The notes beneath the pieces are model-generated. The model did not search any database and was not told the DNA's origin. It saw nothing but the letters and a program-made list of their open reading frames with translations. The translations under genes were made by a program, and so were the position numbers. From Isoetes taiwanensis (Eukaryota > Streptophyta > Lycopodiopsida > Isoetales > Isoetaceae), in contig JAJEKV010000062.1 of assembly GCA_021234155.1 (NCBI GenBank), positions 2,825,305 to 2,889,304 of the forward strand: a stretch of DNA of 64,000 nt, read 5' to 3'. Positions 1 through 12,767 of the stretch are shown piece after piece. Positions within the stretch are counted from its first letter, which is position 1. Each line of letters opens with the position of its first letter.

Positions 1-1204
1 CCATGCCCCTGTGTCGAGAGAAAGAAGTGAACCACGCCTGTCTATATCCTTCCAAAAATTCCTCATCCTTCAAGAATAATGTATTTAACTTGAAATATGT
101 CTTAGATGCAGCATGCACCACAGTATGAGAGCAAGAAAAATACTATGGATTATGGTCAGAAATCGCAGTATTCAACAGGTTCTCATGGTGAAAAGCAGGC
201 AACAGGGTTGCTAGCAAAGCATTATAGTAGCCTCTATCATGTCTTGCATATGCTCTACCACCACCCAACCAGCCAAGCACACCAGCCTTTGCCGAGTCTG
301 AGGCCGCAACTAGAACATTGTACTGCCTATTGATTACCGCAACAACTTTGTATGCTTTTCCAAACATACGAAGTTCGAGTCCCAGCCAGGGCCATGGACA
401 ACCTGCTCCTATGATAACACAATGATTAACGTAAGTCTACAAAATTCAACTCATCTTGTTTACTAAGGAATACCATTACCTGCACAAATATTATTGAGCT
501 AATCCATGATATTCAGAATTCGACCTAGTTCTCAGTTCCTGTCAATAATTTTGATCTTCTAAAAATAAGTTTGAGGCTAGCCATGTCAGAATATGTGAAG
601 ATCATCTCAACTATGGCATTACCATTCTGGCAGATAGTTTTCATGTCATCTTAAAGCTTCAACTTCTTCTTCCAAAAATCCTTATGAAATAAATTAAGGA
701 TGTCTATCAAATTCCATAAATAGAGTGAGGCTTCTAAATTTTTAATTATGTCCTAGAAGAAGGCTTTCGGATTTTAATGTACAAATACTTTTATCATTCT
801 AAACCATCTCAACGATTATAACAGGCTTCAAGATCTAACTAAAACTTAGCTCTGATACCAATTGATATGAATGGCCTGTACTTACTGCAAACTTAGCAAA
901 CTTTATCAGATATCTCCAAATTAAATTGTGTAACTGGGTCATCTGGCGCAAGTTCACCACACAACTAGGTTCATGCTTGAGAGGGCGAGCAAGCTTCTCT
1001 AGTTCTATCCAATCCTGAGGGTCTGACAAAACAACTATTCGATCCGCTTTGAGTTTAGCTTCATAGCTCTGGAAGAATAAGATGCGGACTCCAATCTGAC
1101 AAAGAGGCAAAGGCTAGGCTTATGATTTGATTTCCAAATGATTTGAATCTCCAACTATCCGGAATTCCAGCATACATACTTCTACTTCCTCTTACATCAT
1201 ATCC
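1..1204. other. No gene recognised; possible LTR-element remnant
   Basis: I see no convincing gene. On the minus strand near 847-861 there is a TGGTATCAGAGC-like string, the usual plant LTR-retroelement primer-binding sequence matching initiator methionine tRNA. A minus-strand open frame at 835-1110 runs into it, as an LTR placed upstream of a primer site would. No partner LTR or coding domain was found, so this is at most a fossil fragment. The rest is AT-rich and featureless. Confidence 0.3.
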
Positions 1205-3770
1205 AAGATGAGAATTGAATTGAATGGTTTTTATCGTCCACGAAGACCAATCGGCTTATGGATCCAATACAAGAGCACAACCGACGGATTACTGCCTGAA
1301 TTAAAAAAAAACTGCCCCGAAGTGTTTTCGAGGGAAAAGCCGTGGCAGTAATAAAACTGCTGACAAGCTGTACAAATATACATATGTATATGATGAAGTA
1401 TTTTCTGCTCATCTAATAGTTGTCTAGCGGCATATATGAGCTCTCAGATCCATTATCTCCTGAATATATGCTCCTAGTAATCGCACTGAAGCCCTGCTCA
1501 GCATCATGTATAGTGGCTCGCCAGTCCTGACCAAGAGAGCGTAGCACGCCCGAATCTAATTATATGTCGGGGGCAGCCCTGGAAAGTGTGACATTCATCT
1601 TCAATACCTCCCATCTGGCAGCACTGACAAAGCCTGTCCTGGTGTGGCTCCTCAATCCACCTGCCTATTTCGATTTGGAGATGGTAGGCACCTGTGCAAA
1701 TGGAGACGATGAGCCTGCACTTTTTCATCGGCAGATGTGAACGCAGGTAGCGTTGTGGACCGCAGTCTAGCATGGAGTTCCAGGGTCCTGAGTTCCTAAA
1801 GCTTTAAAACAAGTGTCAAGTAATGCCTTAGACTATCACGATTGGCCCTTGTCCTCCTGTATGCACCTGCGCTCCTGCACATTCCATCTGGCCAGCCACT
1901 GAGCTCTCTTGTCTTTTTTACAGGCCTTGAGCTGCTCCGGTCCCATTGCTATGGTGTAAGCAGCCAAGTTTAAGAAATGGGCATCGTCCATATTGACAAC
2001 CTTCTGGAAATAGACAAAGTGTCTATCAACGGCTACACTCTGAAGAGATAAGAATTGTCTGTTGTAGTAGGATTTGATACGGGACCGTGGATTTCACTCC
2101 CCCTATGCTAAGAAGGTTTTCTGCACTTATTTTAAACCATTCCAAGTCAGAAGGGACACCATGGGGCCCCAGATCTTGACTCCGTATAGAAGAACGGATT
2201 CCATCAGTACCCTGAGCAGATGTGATTGATGACCTCAATCATTGAGCTCTGCCCTGTGGTTGTTGTCCTGCATTGCATAAAGCGCTTTCCAGCCTGCCAT
2301 CACCCACAATCAGGTGGATCCCAACACAATGTAGAAGGAAACTCCACCCCCAAATACTTGTAGGTGGTTGTCACCTCCACAATTTGCCCCCTAGAAGCAA
2401 ATGAAGGGGGCTTTGGTGAAGATGAGATGAGGACTACCTTAGTTTTGGCCACATTGACGTGCATGTTTGTGGCCTAGCAGAATGCGTCCAAGGCATCTAG
2501 GTGAGACTACATATCCTCTAGAGTATGGGCCAAGAGGTCGACATCATCTGTATATATGAGCTGCCTAATGACCTAATGCAAAAATTGGGTCCTTCCACTC
2601 CCACTTCCAGTGAGCCAAGTTTCCAAATGGTCAATGTAGAGGCCAAATAATGTTGGAGAGAGAGGGCATCCCTGACGGACCCAGATACGACTAGTCAATG
2701 GTTGTCCTGTCGGCTGCATTCGATCAGAACAACTCTCATATAGATTATACACTGCATTCTGCATATCCACAGGGATCTCCCACCTTAGCAAAGTCGGCGA
2801 AGTAACAATACAGAGCCTGCTGACGGTTTCTGTTGTCTTCAACCAAGGCCCTCAACGTGAAGATATGATCAATGGTTGAGTGCTGGGATCTAAAGCTTGC
2901 TTGCATGAGGGCACGCACATTTGCTGCTTCTGTCCACCTGGTCAACTGCTGCTCAAGAATGCCAGCTAACAGTTTGCAAACACTGAACTGACCATGATTG
3001 TCCGGTAGTTGGCTGGACAATCTAGATCTCCTGCCTTGTAAATGGGAACAACCCTGCTTGTGGTCCATTGTCGGGGAAAGCCTTCCTGTAGCACCCTGTT
3101 GAACAGGGTTGAGGATCGGTACTATAGGCTGACCCACCCACTTAAGCAATTCTGCTTGCATATCGTCCAGTCCGCTGCTTTCCATTGCCTAGACGTTGTA
3201 GAGCTTGGACAACATCATCCTCTGTGAGTTCTAACATCGGATCATTCTGTGGGGATATGGTTGTTCGTGTCCCCAGAAGATCATAGAGTTGTTGTAAGTA
3301 CTGCTCCCACTGTCAAGCATGATGTGTCCTGCAGGTTGAACTGACTTTCGAAGCACCCTGCGCCAAAATGTTCTAGGATGACTGTCCAGTAAAATTTTCC
3401 CTTGATGCCTCGCAATGTACCGTGCTTTCTTTGCCTTAAGGAAAACAGATAATGTGCAATAGCTTGTGAGCACATAGTTGAATCTGCGATCTGGCAGGTT
3501 TGTGTTGCACATTCAGCATCAAGTCACCGGTTATGTGGGAAGGTTGTGGTTTTTGAGGTCCTTCGCGGATGGATTCTTTTAAAACACCTTTCTGCTGCAA
3601 TACCTAGTAGCTCAATCAGCTGACTCGTCTACTGCTTTAGTGTGGGGACCTACAAAATTTTAGCCAGGTCGTCTATGAGCATCTCGGCATAATCCTTTGC
3701 CTGCTCGTAATCCAAAGGTTGGCGAGGTGCAGCCACAGTACTACCATCTCCTGGATTCCCAATGCAACTT
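1205..3770 (-). mobile_element. LINE (non-LTR retrotransposon), 5'-truncated, decayed
   Basis: This is the 3' part of a LINE ORF2 read on the minus strand. From about 3510 down there is a linker segment (KAKKARYIARHQGKILLDSH), then reverse-transcriptase blocks: a segment containing HSTIDHIFTLRALVEDNRNR, the block WVRQGCPLSPTLFGLYIDHL near 2600-2640, and the catalytic YTDD motif encoded near 2535-2560. A C-terminal CCHC-like finger (CQCCQMGGIEDECHTFQGC) follows at about 1560-1640. The 3' end near 1205-1250 has ATTGGTCTTCGTGGACG followed by an A-rich stretch and TTCAA repeats, closely matching the LINE end at 27.0 kb on the other strand. The frame is broken in several places and no endonuclease domain or ORF1 is visible. 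Clade assignment is not possible by eye. Confidence 0.85.
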
Positions 3771-4328
3771 TTTATTTGCTATGCAGACTTAATGTGCAGA
3801 CTTCCTCTAATATAAGCTGACCAACCTTTTATTTTCCTTTTCTAGGTATCTTGAGGCAAGAAACCCTTAATCCAGATCAATTTCGTAGATGTTCACAATG
3901 CAGGCCATCATCATACATTATTAGCCATCTCAACAATACTTATTAACAATTTAACATATTCAATGGTTCCTTGCTTTAATGCATGCTTCTATTCTATTCT
4001 ATTCTATTCTATTTTATTTAAATGATAATGTTTCAATAAGAAGATATTCATATGATTATATTGGCTAAAGGAAAATATATAACCAATGGGAATGTTGTGC
4101 TTGCTTGTACTCATCTGTCAAGTGTCCTGAACCGCTCCCCCGAGCCTGTATCGCAGTAGTCGACTCCACCTATTTAACAATGCCTTGATAATTTTCCATG
4201 AAAATGTAAAAATGTTTGGCCATTAACTTAGTCTACCTTATACATGGGCCACAAGCTTATTTCAGTGCCTTTTCTCAAGTACAAGCATAGATTATTTATC
4301 AGTATATGGAATTATGTTACGTACAAAT
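3771..4328. other. Intergenic; TTCTA microsatellite
   Basis: No gene is seen. A short TTCTA pentanucleotide run lies near 3988-4013. The same kind of repeat ends the LINE fragment at 27.04-27.06 kb, so it may be another retroelement tail, but no body could be matched. Confidence 0.4.
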
Positions 4329-7300
4329 GTTGGGCTCTAGGTCATACAGGACCATTAAACCTAAATATTATAAGTTTAGGGACACATGGCATCAATCATA
4401 GTAGAAGTGCCAAGTATATAAAGACAACTAGTTAAGTAGTTATAAAGGGAAAGCACATTTGGAAGTGTTTCTAGTACAATCAGTTATGTGGTTGTGGTGG
4501 TTGTTCCATAGAGATCAATGATCCCTATGGAAGGCATAAGCAAGAGAGCAAGGAAGATAAATGTGGTTGTGTTGATCATGCTAGGATTCAAGAACATTCA
4601 ATTGGAGATTACTATATTCAAGGTGAAGCCCATTCATAAGATATAAGGATGTTATATCTCTGCTCTAGGCACTAGCATAAGTACAATCCAATAGGCAATC
4701 CAATAGGCTGGGTCTTTAGGTTCTTTACTTTATGGCGTTAGCTAGGCTATGGAATTGAATAGAGGATTCATCCATATCTTGCTTGGTGTAGGATCAGCCT
4801 ACTAGTAGCAGGACTGCTAAGTGAACCTGGGAGGTTCATCACTGTGGATCGTGTGGAGTTGAGGACTCAAAGTGTGTGTGAGCGATAGATGCATGGGCCC
4901 CAATTGGCACAATGGCACAGTGGGCGCTTAAAGAATTTCAAGTAGCTCATAATTTAGTCTGGAATCAAGCAAATTAGAATTGTGTGTCACAACATGGAGG
5001 ATCTGAGATCTATGGTGAGGGCATTAGGTGCAAGTTCTCAAAGCTACGCCACAAATTCATAAGCTTCCTTTAACCACTACAAATTCAAGCCCTAAGGCTT
5101 GTTGTCTTGGAACTTATAATCATGCGACGTACTGTTGCATATAGTAATGTCTTTGGTGTGATTCTTAATCACTCATACAATGTTACTATTAACATAATTA
5201 ATTTGACACAATCTAGTCAACAACTCAATTATATCAACAACTTAATATACTAATTGGAAATGGTTTTGGATTACCATTGCCGATTAGTATCTTAATTGAC
5301 TTTCAAATTCTCCCAGATGGTCGGAGCTCGACTCTGATACCAAAATGTCGCATACAAAGAGACCACCACCTTACTCAAACCTACCACCCCTGATCTTCAA
5401 GATTATACTCGAGTTAACATAGTCGTCTTATACTTCCCTTTTACGAATAGAAGTTTATAACTTAAACCATCCATCATCAACTGCTTCCCAACTCAAAAGG
5501 TTATTATCCCTTACCTGGAATTGACGTCTGCCTCCATCTTGTGGTAGCCTCAGTCGTGTAATATATCTTTCAAGATATTCATTCCATAGACCTACCCAAT
5601 AGAAGGTATTAGCTAGTCTTGATCTTCAAGTGGCATCTGAGATCGATTGGTTCCTTTGCCACTGAACCAGGTACTTCCATAATCCTCGATTTTAGCTTTC
5701 GATAGTAAGTGTCTAGAATTACTTCGAGTGTAATATGGGGCAAGATGTTCTAGGCATTGCAATTGGCCTAATCTTCAATTTTCTATTGCCAATACGCATT
5801 TTGACTTACAGAAAATGCTTCCCATCTTGTTCGTAAGCTATAATGGTCTCGTAAGTATTCTTTGAGAAATAGCATGGGGAATATCAATTTCTTGACAAAA
5901 GGGGTTTCAAGATCCAACCTTGAGCACACGAGTAAATCATTGTATACAAATAACAATTTACCTTCCTAGAAGGTGTTAACTAGTTATGACGTCATCTTCG
6001 ATCGATCTTAGAACTTACCTTTTAGAATATATACTACTCATATCTAGAGCATATATCATTGGTCTAACCTTGTTAAATATCCAATTCAGGTCACTTATTA
6101 GCCATCCTGACCCTCTTAACCTCAAATGAACTCTTCCTTAGAAATTAATTCAGACCTCTTGTTCCCACAAGAGCCTTGAGAGTTTTTCACTCTCCTTAGT
6201 GTGTGATTGGAGCTCTCATCCGCTATGTGTATGAACTAATAAATTATACTAGGAACCACCCGATAACAACACCTCTGCAACCTCACTAACACAGTATGTT
6301 TCTGCAAACATATATCTTAAATGGACCTTCCACATGCAAGTTTTAATATTCAGGCTATCATGCCTTCTAGCATGTTATTTAGTCATCAACTATATTTGAT
6401 ACCTTAGAAAAATCTCGTTTTGTCAATTCAATAGTATGGTCCGTAACTATTTATCATTGTTAGGTGGAATAACTCTTCCTTGAGGAATCTCCACTAATAT
6501 GCTTGATCGGCTATGATTCATCAAGTTTTGTGTTGTCTTGCCCTCGACAAGTCTATCACAACCTTTAGGCGCAATACTGTTTTAAACCCTAAGTTCTTGA
6601 ACGGTTGCTTCTCAAGTGGTGACCCTGCCCCTTATATATATTGGTATTATAGCTAGCATCACATCGTCAGAGTTCCCAACTCAAGCACGCATATAATCCT
6701 ACATCAATGTCTTTAAGACATTCAATCTCGAGCCATATTTTGCAACTCTTTACCCATCAGAATTGCAACATTATGGGGACGCTAATATATATAGATCGGC
6801 TGTAACAACACTAGTTAACATGAGGGCCATGACACTTAGTGTCTTCTTACCGCAAGTTGCTAAACATTTTTATAGGCTAACTTGCAATCATATGGTTGTC
6901 TTGCTTATAACCTAACCTGCATAGTATATATGAAATATCCTTTCGTTCAAGGTTAGTTACGTAGAAATTTTCTAAATACTATTCACAACCTTAATTATCA
7001 GACCTCATCCATAAGTATTGTCCAATAATTTTTCAAAGTCAAAAATACTTGTTACCCCTAGCTTACTCATATCATTCTATCTCTAAGTACTCTTAGTCTA
7101 TGCTTATGATTACCTCATTAGATTGCAGATAATATTCTAAAACATTGAGACACTTCTCAAATGTTGGGCTCGAGGTCATATAAAATCATTATACTTAAGG
7201 ATTATAGGTTTAGGGGACAGAATGGCATCAATGCATAATAGAAGTGCCAAGTATTTAAAGACAACTAGTTAAGTAGTTGTGAATGGAAAGAACATTGGAA

Positions 7301-8028
7301 GTGTTGGTAGCACAATCAGTTAAGTGACTGTTACAAACAAAGTACACTTACTTCACTGCTAGTAGTGCTAGAGTGAAGTGACAGTGCCACTAGAGTTAGG
7401 ATCTATATAAGATTAATCATCCCTATAGAAGGCATAAGCAAGAGAGCCAGGAAGGTAGATGTGGATCAGGCTAGGATTCAAGAACATGCAGGCGGGGATT
7501 ACTATATTCAAGGTTGAAGCTCAATGAGCAAAGATATGATGTCTTTATATGTTGAGAATGGCATTCATCACATATAAAGATGTCATATCTTTGCTCTAGG
7601 CACTAGCATAAGTACGATCCAATAGACTATATCTTTAGGGATCAAAGCCATTGAGAGGTTCTGGAGTTCTTTGGTTTATAGTGCTAGCTACGCTATGGAA
7701 TTGAATAGAGGATTCATCCATATCTTTCTTGGTGTAGGATCAACCTACTAGTAGTAGAGCTGCTAAGTAAACTTTGGAGTTTCACCACTGTGTATCATGT
7801 GGAGTCAAGGACTTAAAGTGTGTGTGGGCAGTAGATGCATGGGCCCCAATTGGGGTGGAGTGTTGTGCGTGGCGCAGTGAGTGCTTGAAGGGTTTCAAGT
7901 AGCTTACAACTTAGTTTTGAATCAAGCATTTAGGATTATGTGTCACACTATGGGGGGCCTGGGATTTGTGGTGAGGGTGGTAGGTGTGAGTTTCTAGTTT
8001 AAGATAGCGGTCTCTTTGTGTGCGACAA
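4329..8028 (+). mobile_element. Old LTR-type element, non-coding, fossil
   Basis: Two long direct repeats, about 4329-5050 and 7161-8028, both begin TGTTGGGCTC. They share many blocks, including CAACTAGTTAAGTAGTT and a stretch ending in GATTCATCCATATCTT. The right one ends TGTGCGACA, so it has TG...CA ends. By eye they are roughly 80% alike with indels, which implies an old insertion. The 2.1 kb between them holds no recognisable gag or pol, so it would be a non-autonomous or gutted element. A primer-binding-like TGGTATCAGAG on the minus strand at 5333-5346, next to TGTCGCATACAAAGAGACC, suggests a second LTR piece in opposite orientation lies inside. It is broken; I give no family. Confidence 0.5.
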
Positions 8029-9900
8029 GTTATTGTATTTGACACCTCAAGAACTCCTTAACACATTTTCTGCTACATATTCTAAATAAGATGTGCCCTG
8101 GACCACCTCGGTCGTCGATCTGACAATTCTACAATCCAAATTGTATGTTGGGGTCTCTGGTATCTCTCATTTCTATCATGGTCATATTTAAGATTGGGGG
8201 CGCCTATGATATTGAAATTTAAAATACTAGCTCGCTTAAGATTTTGAAATATGAAATACAAGGACTCGAACCCCTATACGGGTTTGCCTAAGGTTTTAAA
8301 ATATGAAATACGAGGACTCAACCCTCTATCAAGACAATTCAATCCTAACAAGAATCCTTTGACCAATACAATTAGTGAGCTAATGTGATTACTTTTTCTA
8401 TTGGATCTATATTTTATAACAACCCTTCAATTGTTCTAGAGGTATAGCCTATAGTTTCATGAATGGTCATTTAAACATCCATATTTACAAGCAGCCTCTG
8501 TTTTGTATTTTCTGAGTGTATGTTGTACTTCATCATGGCTGAGTTAAACATCGTACAAATGCAACTGTAACATCTTGGAAAATGGCTGCATTATGCATGC
8601 ATGGTGGAATCACAGATGACGCTTTAGGAAGGATTCTGAAGGATTCCCATCCTTGAATATAAGAATGGGTCCTCCATGCCTTTATGTTTGCAGCTTAAGC
8701 ATATAAGCTATATAAGAATAGTTTGTTATTTATACCCAACTAGAATGCATTTTTTCCATGAGCTTCAAAAGGTGGCTGAGCTTTAACAGAAGAATAGTGG
8801 CTAATGCATGCCATTTATTTGGAGATGCCTGAAAACTTTTGACTATATGGAGCATGGACAGCAAATGGAAAACATGTGTGAAGTCTGCCCACATGAATCT
8901 GATGTGTGAATAAGTTGCCATAATTTTTATCTTCACAGTCAGCAGGTAGATATCACACCTTTTCCCTTCCGCTTGCTATAGTCCATGTTTCACGAATTTA
9001 ACAGCGCATATAGGCATTGCGCAGTACAAGTGCACCAAACATATATAACATCAATCCAATCTAGATATTGCATAGCGCATTGTCCTTTGAAGCATCCTGG
9101 GTATGGGAAAATGCATTTGTGTTTTACTTCTAAAAGACTTTTAATACTTGGTGCTGCAGGAGCTTGAACAACATATGCATCATCCCTGTTTTGTATCTTC
9201 AGATTGTCCACTTCATTTCATCACGGCTTAGCTCAACGTCATACAAATGGATTTTTCCTTTTTTTTTCAAACATCAGGCCACAACTAGCCTAGATATACA
9301 TGGCTTTAAAGCTTTACCCAATAGTGTTCTTTTTTTGTAGACGTCTATTTTCGAACTCCTTGACTTTATTATTCAGTAATAATACATCTTCTTACTGGCT
9401 TCTATGTTGTTGTTTATAGGTATCATAATGCTGATATAAGAACAGGAAGCCCGACATATCGGCAGCTCGCAGGTCTTCAAGCATTTTGATCTCGGTTACA
9501 GGTTTCCTTTGGCTCTTATGTCATTACCAATATCGCTTAAGTATGGAACTTTATTTGGTTCCCAAAAAAGTTGTTTGATTCCATATGGCATTCTAACACT
9601 TAAAACAGTGTCATGCTGCACATTTATTGTGCTCCGATTATAGAGACACAATGCAAACTCACTCAAAGAAGGATTATAAATCCAAGAAGCATCAAGGGCG
9701 AGGTGCAAGCTTTCTATACAATGCTTGAGTTGTTTGAAAAACCTCTTCATTGTGGATCACATAAGATCTCGATTCAAAATATGTACTATTATGAATGCGC
9801 TTTTTATATGATTTATATCCACTTGTGCCCCATTTAAAGGCTTTTAAGGGCACGCATTAGTATGGTATATGCGTAGAATTTCATCATTCACATCCAAAGG
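8029..9900. other. Non-coding, degenerate repeats
   Basis: No gene is recognised. Two short similar blocks occur at 8225-8275 and 8280-8325 (both contain TTTTAAAATATGAAATAC-like text followed by GGACTC). Another diverged pair is at about 8490-8570 and 9185-9250 (TCATCATGGCTGAGTTAAAC versus TCATCACGGCTTAGCTCAAC). On the minus strand, GGGGTTCGAGTCC at about 8267-8279 fits a Pol III B box, but no A box or tRNA fold accompanies it. Confidence 0.4.
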
Positions 9901-9924
9901 AACGCTACAGCAGAAAAAAAGCTA

Positions 9925-10125
9925 CCAGTGTAGCCTCTTTTAACATGATACTATTGCTAATGTGCTCACGAAAAAAGCTACCAGTGCACAAGCTACCATT
10001 GCACACTCTTTAACATGATACTATTGCTAATGGGCACTCGATACTAGTGTGAATTCTTGAAGCTGAATTTCATGATACTATTGCTAATGGGCACTTAATA
10101 CCATTGTCTACTCTTCAAGCTGAAT
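9925..10125 (+). repeat. Imperfect tandem repeat, about 3 units
   Basis: Units of roughly 60-70 bp share CATGATACTATTGCTAATG, seen near 9943, 10013 and 10069. The last two also share GGGCACT and TGAAGCTGAATTT. It is a degenerate minisatellite-like array with no coding content. Confidence 0.7.
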
Positions 10126-10379
10126 TTCTATGTCAAACTTAGCTAATATAATTAGAACCTTCCATTCATCACTAATAAATTAGCATTTGACTGATATAGG
10201 AAACGCTTTTTATATGTTCCAGGCTTTGAAGGATACAACAAATCATATTCAAGCATATCAAACTTGGAAACAACCACTAAAGAAATTTTTGTTTGCTAGC
10301 AATAAATTTCAATTAGCATTTCGTCTAAGCACACCACGTTTTTGCCACGAAAACAAATCTGTCCTATTTGTGAAACAAA

Positions 10380-10450
10380 CAATATTGGGAAGCACAAGCC
10401 TGGCCATTGTACAAAAAAGAAGCACAAGCTTCATCATTGTACAAAAAAAA
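10380..10450 (+). repeat. Short tandem duplication, about 32 bp
   Basis: The string GAAGCACAAGC followed by CATTGTACAAAAAA appears twice in a row, the second with small changes. Nothing functional is evident. Confidence 0.6.
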
Positions 10451-10699
10451 TAATTGACAAATATACTCTCTCAGGCTCATAAAAAGAACTGGTGTTTTGC
10501 CACAGCACTAAAATTTGCCATTTGTTAGAATTTCATGTTTGTTGTAGCCCAACAAGAACACCTCCTCTCCATGGACCTCTACTTGAAAGTCTCATTTGTA
10601 ACGGAGCCAACTCCCATACTTTTTTCCTAGCAAATAATCATGGATATGTGCTCTACAATTCGTGGAACTCGGGCACACGTACTAGGTAATTTTCAGTAG

Positions 10700-11010
10700 G
10701 AGAGCCATTACACGACCGTAGTGCCTACGTGCCCCGCCGTGACGAGGCGGGCGACGACGGAAGCCGCGAAAGTGCGCGCCGCCGAAATGGCGGCGCCACG
10801 CACTTTACATCGTCCTCCTATCGAAATTACCGGACGTAATACATGGTTGCTTGAAATTACGTCCATTGACATTTCGCCACGTGTCTTGATCTCGGCTATG
10901 GCGGAAGAGCTATGGCGGCCGTGGCAGCGGCAGTGGCTATGGCGGAAGAGCTTCGTTGGGCAGGAGCTATGGTGGTCACAAACCTTCGAAGTATAAAAAG
11001 CATGAATAGG
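10700..11010 (+). promoter_or_regulatory. GC-rich island with TATA-like box
   Basis: About 300 bp is much richer in GC and CpG than its surroundings. It has repeated GCGGCGG and CTATGGCGGAAGAGCT motifs and ends in TATAAAAAGCATG near 10992. It could be a promoter or the 5' part of an element reading rightward. Open frames on both strands here look like by-products of GC-richness. No gene follows that I can recognise. Confidence 0.35.
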
Positions 11011-11402
11011 GCTCCAAATACATCTTAACAGAAAAACGTGACTTAATCCGGAGGAGGGCATAAAATCCAATTTTTTCTCGGCATGTTGAAGCTCTGGGTC
11101 AGCAAATCTGCTTCAAATCTGAAACGTAGAAACAAATAGAAACAGAACAAGTGCAGATTCATAAGTCCTGCGGATCTTGTTCTGCTGCGAGCAGAGGAAA
11201 CCTGTTGAGGAAACCGCAGAACAAGTGCAGATTCATAAGTCCGGCGGATCTTGTTCTGCTGCGAGCAGAGGAAACTTGTTGAGGAAACCGCACAAAGCAG
11301 AGAAGACTTAGCGGCGCCGCTTCAAAAATATCAGAGAGTTTTTACAGGATATAAAAGTAGCCAAAAAACCCAGTAATTTCAAGCAACCATGTATTACATC
11401 CA
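10840..11402. repeat. Inverted repeat pair around GC island
   Basis: GTAATACATGGTTGCTTGAA at about 10839 recurs as its reverse complement at about 11374-11398. The two arms share about 25 bp and lie some 0.5 kb apart, flanking the TATA-like box and the 74-bp tandem duplication. They may be ends of a small foldback or MITE-type element. Confidence 0.5.
11143..11290 (+). repeat. 74-bp tandem duplication
   Basis: Two head-to-tail copies start at 11143 and 11217, both opening CAGAACAAGTGCAGATTCAT and differing at only a few positions. The period of 74 bp was counted from the start points. Confidence 0.85.
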
Positions 11403-12194
11403 CGTTGGACCAACAAACAAACTAAACACTTCTTTTGGTATTTATACGTCAAGTCCTTATATTTTATTGTACCTAAAGCTCGGCAACGCCGAGCACCATT
11501 ACTAGTTGCATTTATATTTACAAGAAATTTATCGCGGCGGCCTTGGCCACCACGAACATTTCTCTTTGCGAAGTTGGTGTCAGTTCAAAACCCAAGCATG
11601 TTGGAGGGCATTCCAATATGAAATTTTATCGTGTTGTAATGAAAATGAACAGTGCATCTAATGTATTGTATATCACTCTTATATAAAGCAGTATCCTTTT
11701 TTGTTATTTAAGCTATTTATTTGATGCATTTTGTTTGAGACGACCTTCCGCTGACACGTGGTAGGGCAATGGTTTTAACCTCATAAATGCCTCATAAATG
11801 CGGACAACTCAGCCGCATAAATGTTGCCTCATAAATGCCTAGCTCAAAATAACGAAGGGATCATTTCATGGCACCCAAATGCTTGGCAGGCCCCTTTTGT
11901 AAGCTTTCTCTCCGTAGCCCTAGCCAGGCTCATCGACTACTCTGCTCCAAATTTCTCTATGGCATGGACTGCTGCCGCTCTTGCATCCGTGTATTGCAAA
12001 AAACTCTGCAAAAATCGGTAGCATTGAAGGCCTGTTTCGATCTAAATAGCCTGATTTGGGCTGCGGCTGAGATTCCGGCACATCAGAGTGCAAAGCAGGG
12101 CGTTTAACAATTGTCTTCTGGATAGAGGAGGATTAGGATTTTGACGGAAGAAGCGGGAGAAGCCGAGGGTCTGGCAGTATTGAAGAAAAAAGAA

Positions 12195-12330
12195 GATTTC
12201 TTCTTAAGATCATCACAAATGTAAATTAGTTTTAGCAACTTGATTGCTGCATGTTATAGTCCGATTTCTTCTTAAGATCATCACAAATCTAAATTAGTTT
12301 TAGCAACTTGATTGCTGCATGTTATAGTCC
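12195..12330 (+). repeat. 68-bp tandem duplication
   Basis: Two copies, 12195-12262 and 12263-12330, differ at one base. They sit just upstream of the RAD52-like exon and could be an unequal-crossover or replication-slip product in its 5' flank. Confidence 0.9.
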
Positions 12331-12557
12331 AGTAAGGAAAATCGCACACAATTTGTTGTACTTTCCGCTCTGTGCCATACCAGATGCGTCTTCAAAAGAA
12401 TATAAAGGAATACCAACCAGAGCTTTCTGCTTTGGAGAGACTCGGCAGCATAATACAGATGCACAGTTCATACCTTTCAGACACAGACGGCAGCATAATG
12501 CAGGGTATCTTTCATGCAATTGCAGGCATTACCTTAGCATTTCTAAATATTGTGCAG

Positions 12558-12767
12558 GCTAGAGCTTCGGATAGCAGTACCAATAGAGTTGTGCCTTATG
12601 CTAACTATGCTGTGCCACTTGACAATTCCGGAGGTTCTTCGTTTATCACACGTCTGCTGGCGGAAATTCTTAGGGACATGAATAAAAGAGTGCCTGAGAA
12701 GGTGATCAAGATCAAGGTGGATGAACATGGAAACGAGTTGAAGTACATTCCCTGGTATGGTGTGCAG
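12558..12767 (+). CDS. Organellar RAD52-like protein, single exon (partial gene)
   Basis: The translated exon contains VVPYANYAVPLDNSGGSS, then LLAEILRDMNKRVPEKVIK, and ends IPWYG. From memory this follows the N-terminal part of plant RAD52-1/RAD52-2 proteins, which read close to VVPNSNYVVPLD, LxEILRDLNKRxPD and IPWYHANRML. Those are single-strand DNA annealing proteins acting in recombination and repair in organelles or nucleus. The exon opens after a TGTGCAG acceptor and closes at CAG|GTATTC (alternatively at 12759 before GTGTGC). An upstream exon with a transit peptide may lie at 12308-12480 but is not clear. The diagnostic next exon (SFYAPGWCGEV-like) is not visible downstream before INTS7, which lies on the opposite strand. 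This is therefore a truncated or captured gene piece, or a gene with an unseen long intron. Confidence 0.6.

Noticed and set aside
10708-11070. 120-residue frame on the minus strand over the GC-rich island
   Set aside because: Frames are open on both strands because of base composition; no family resemblance.
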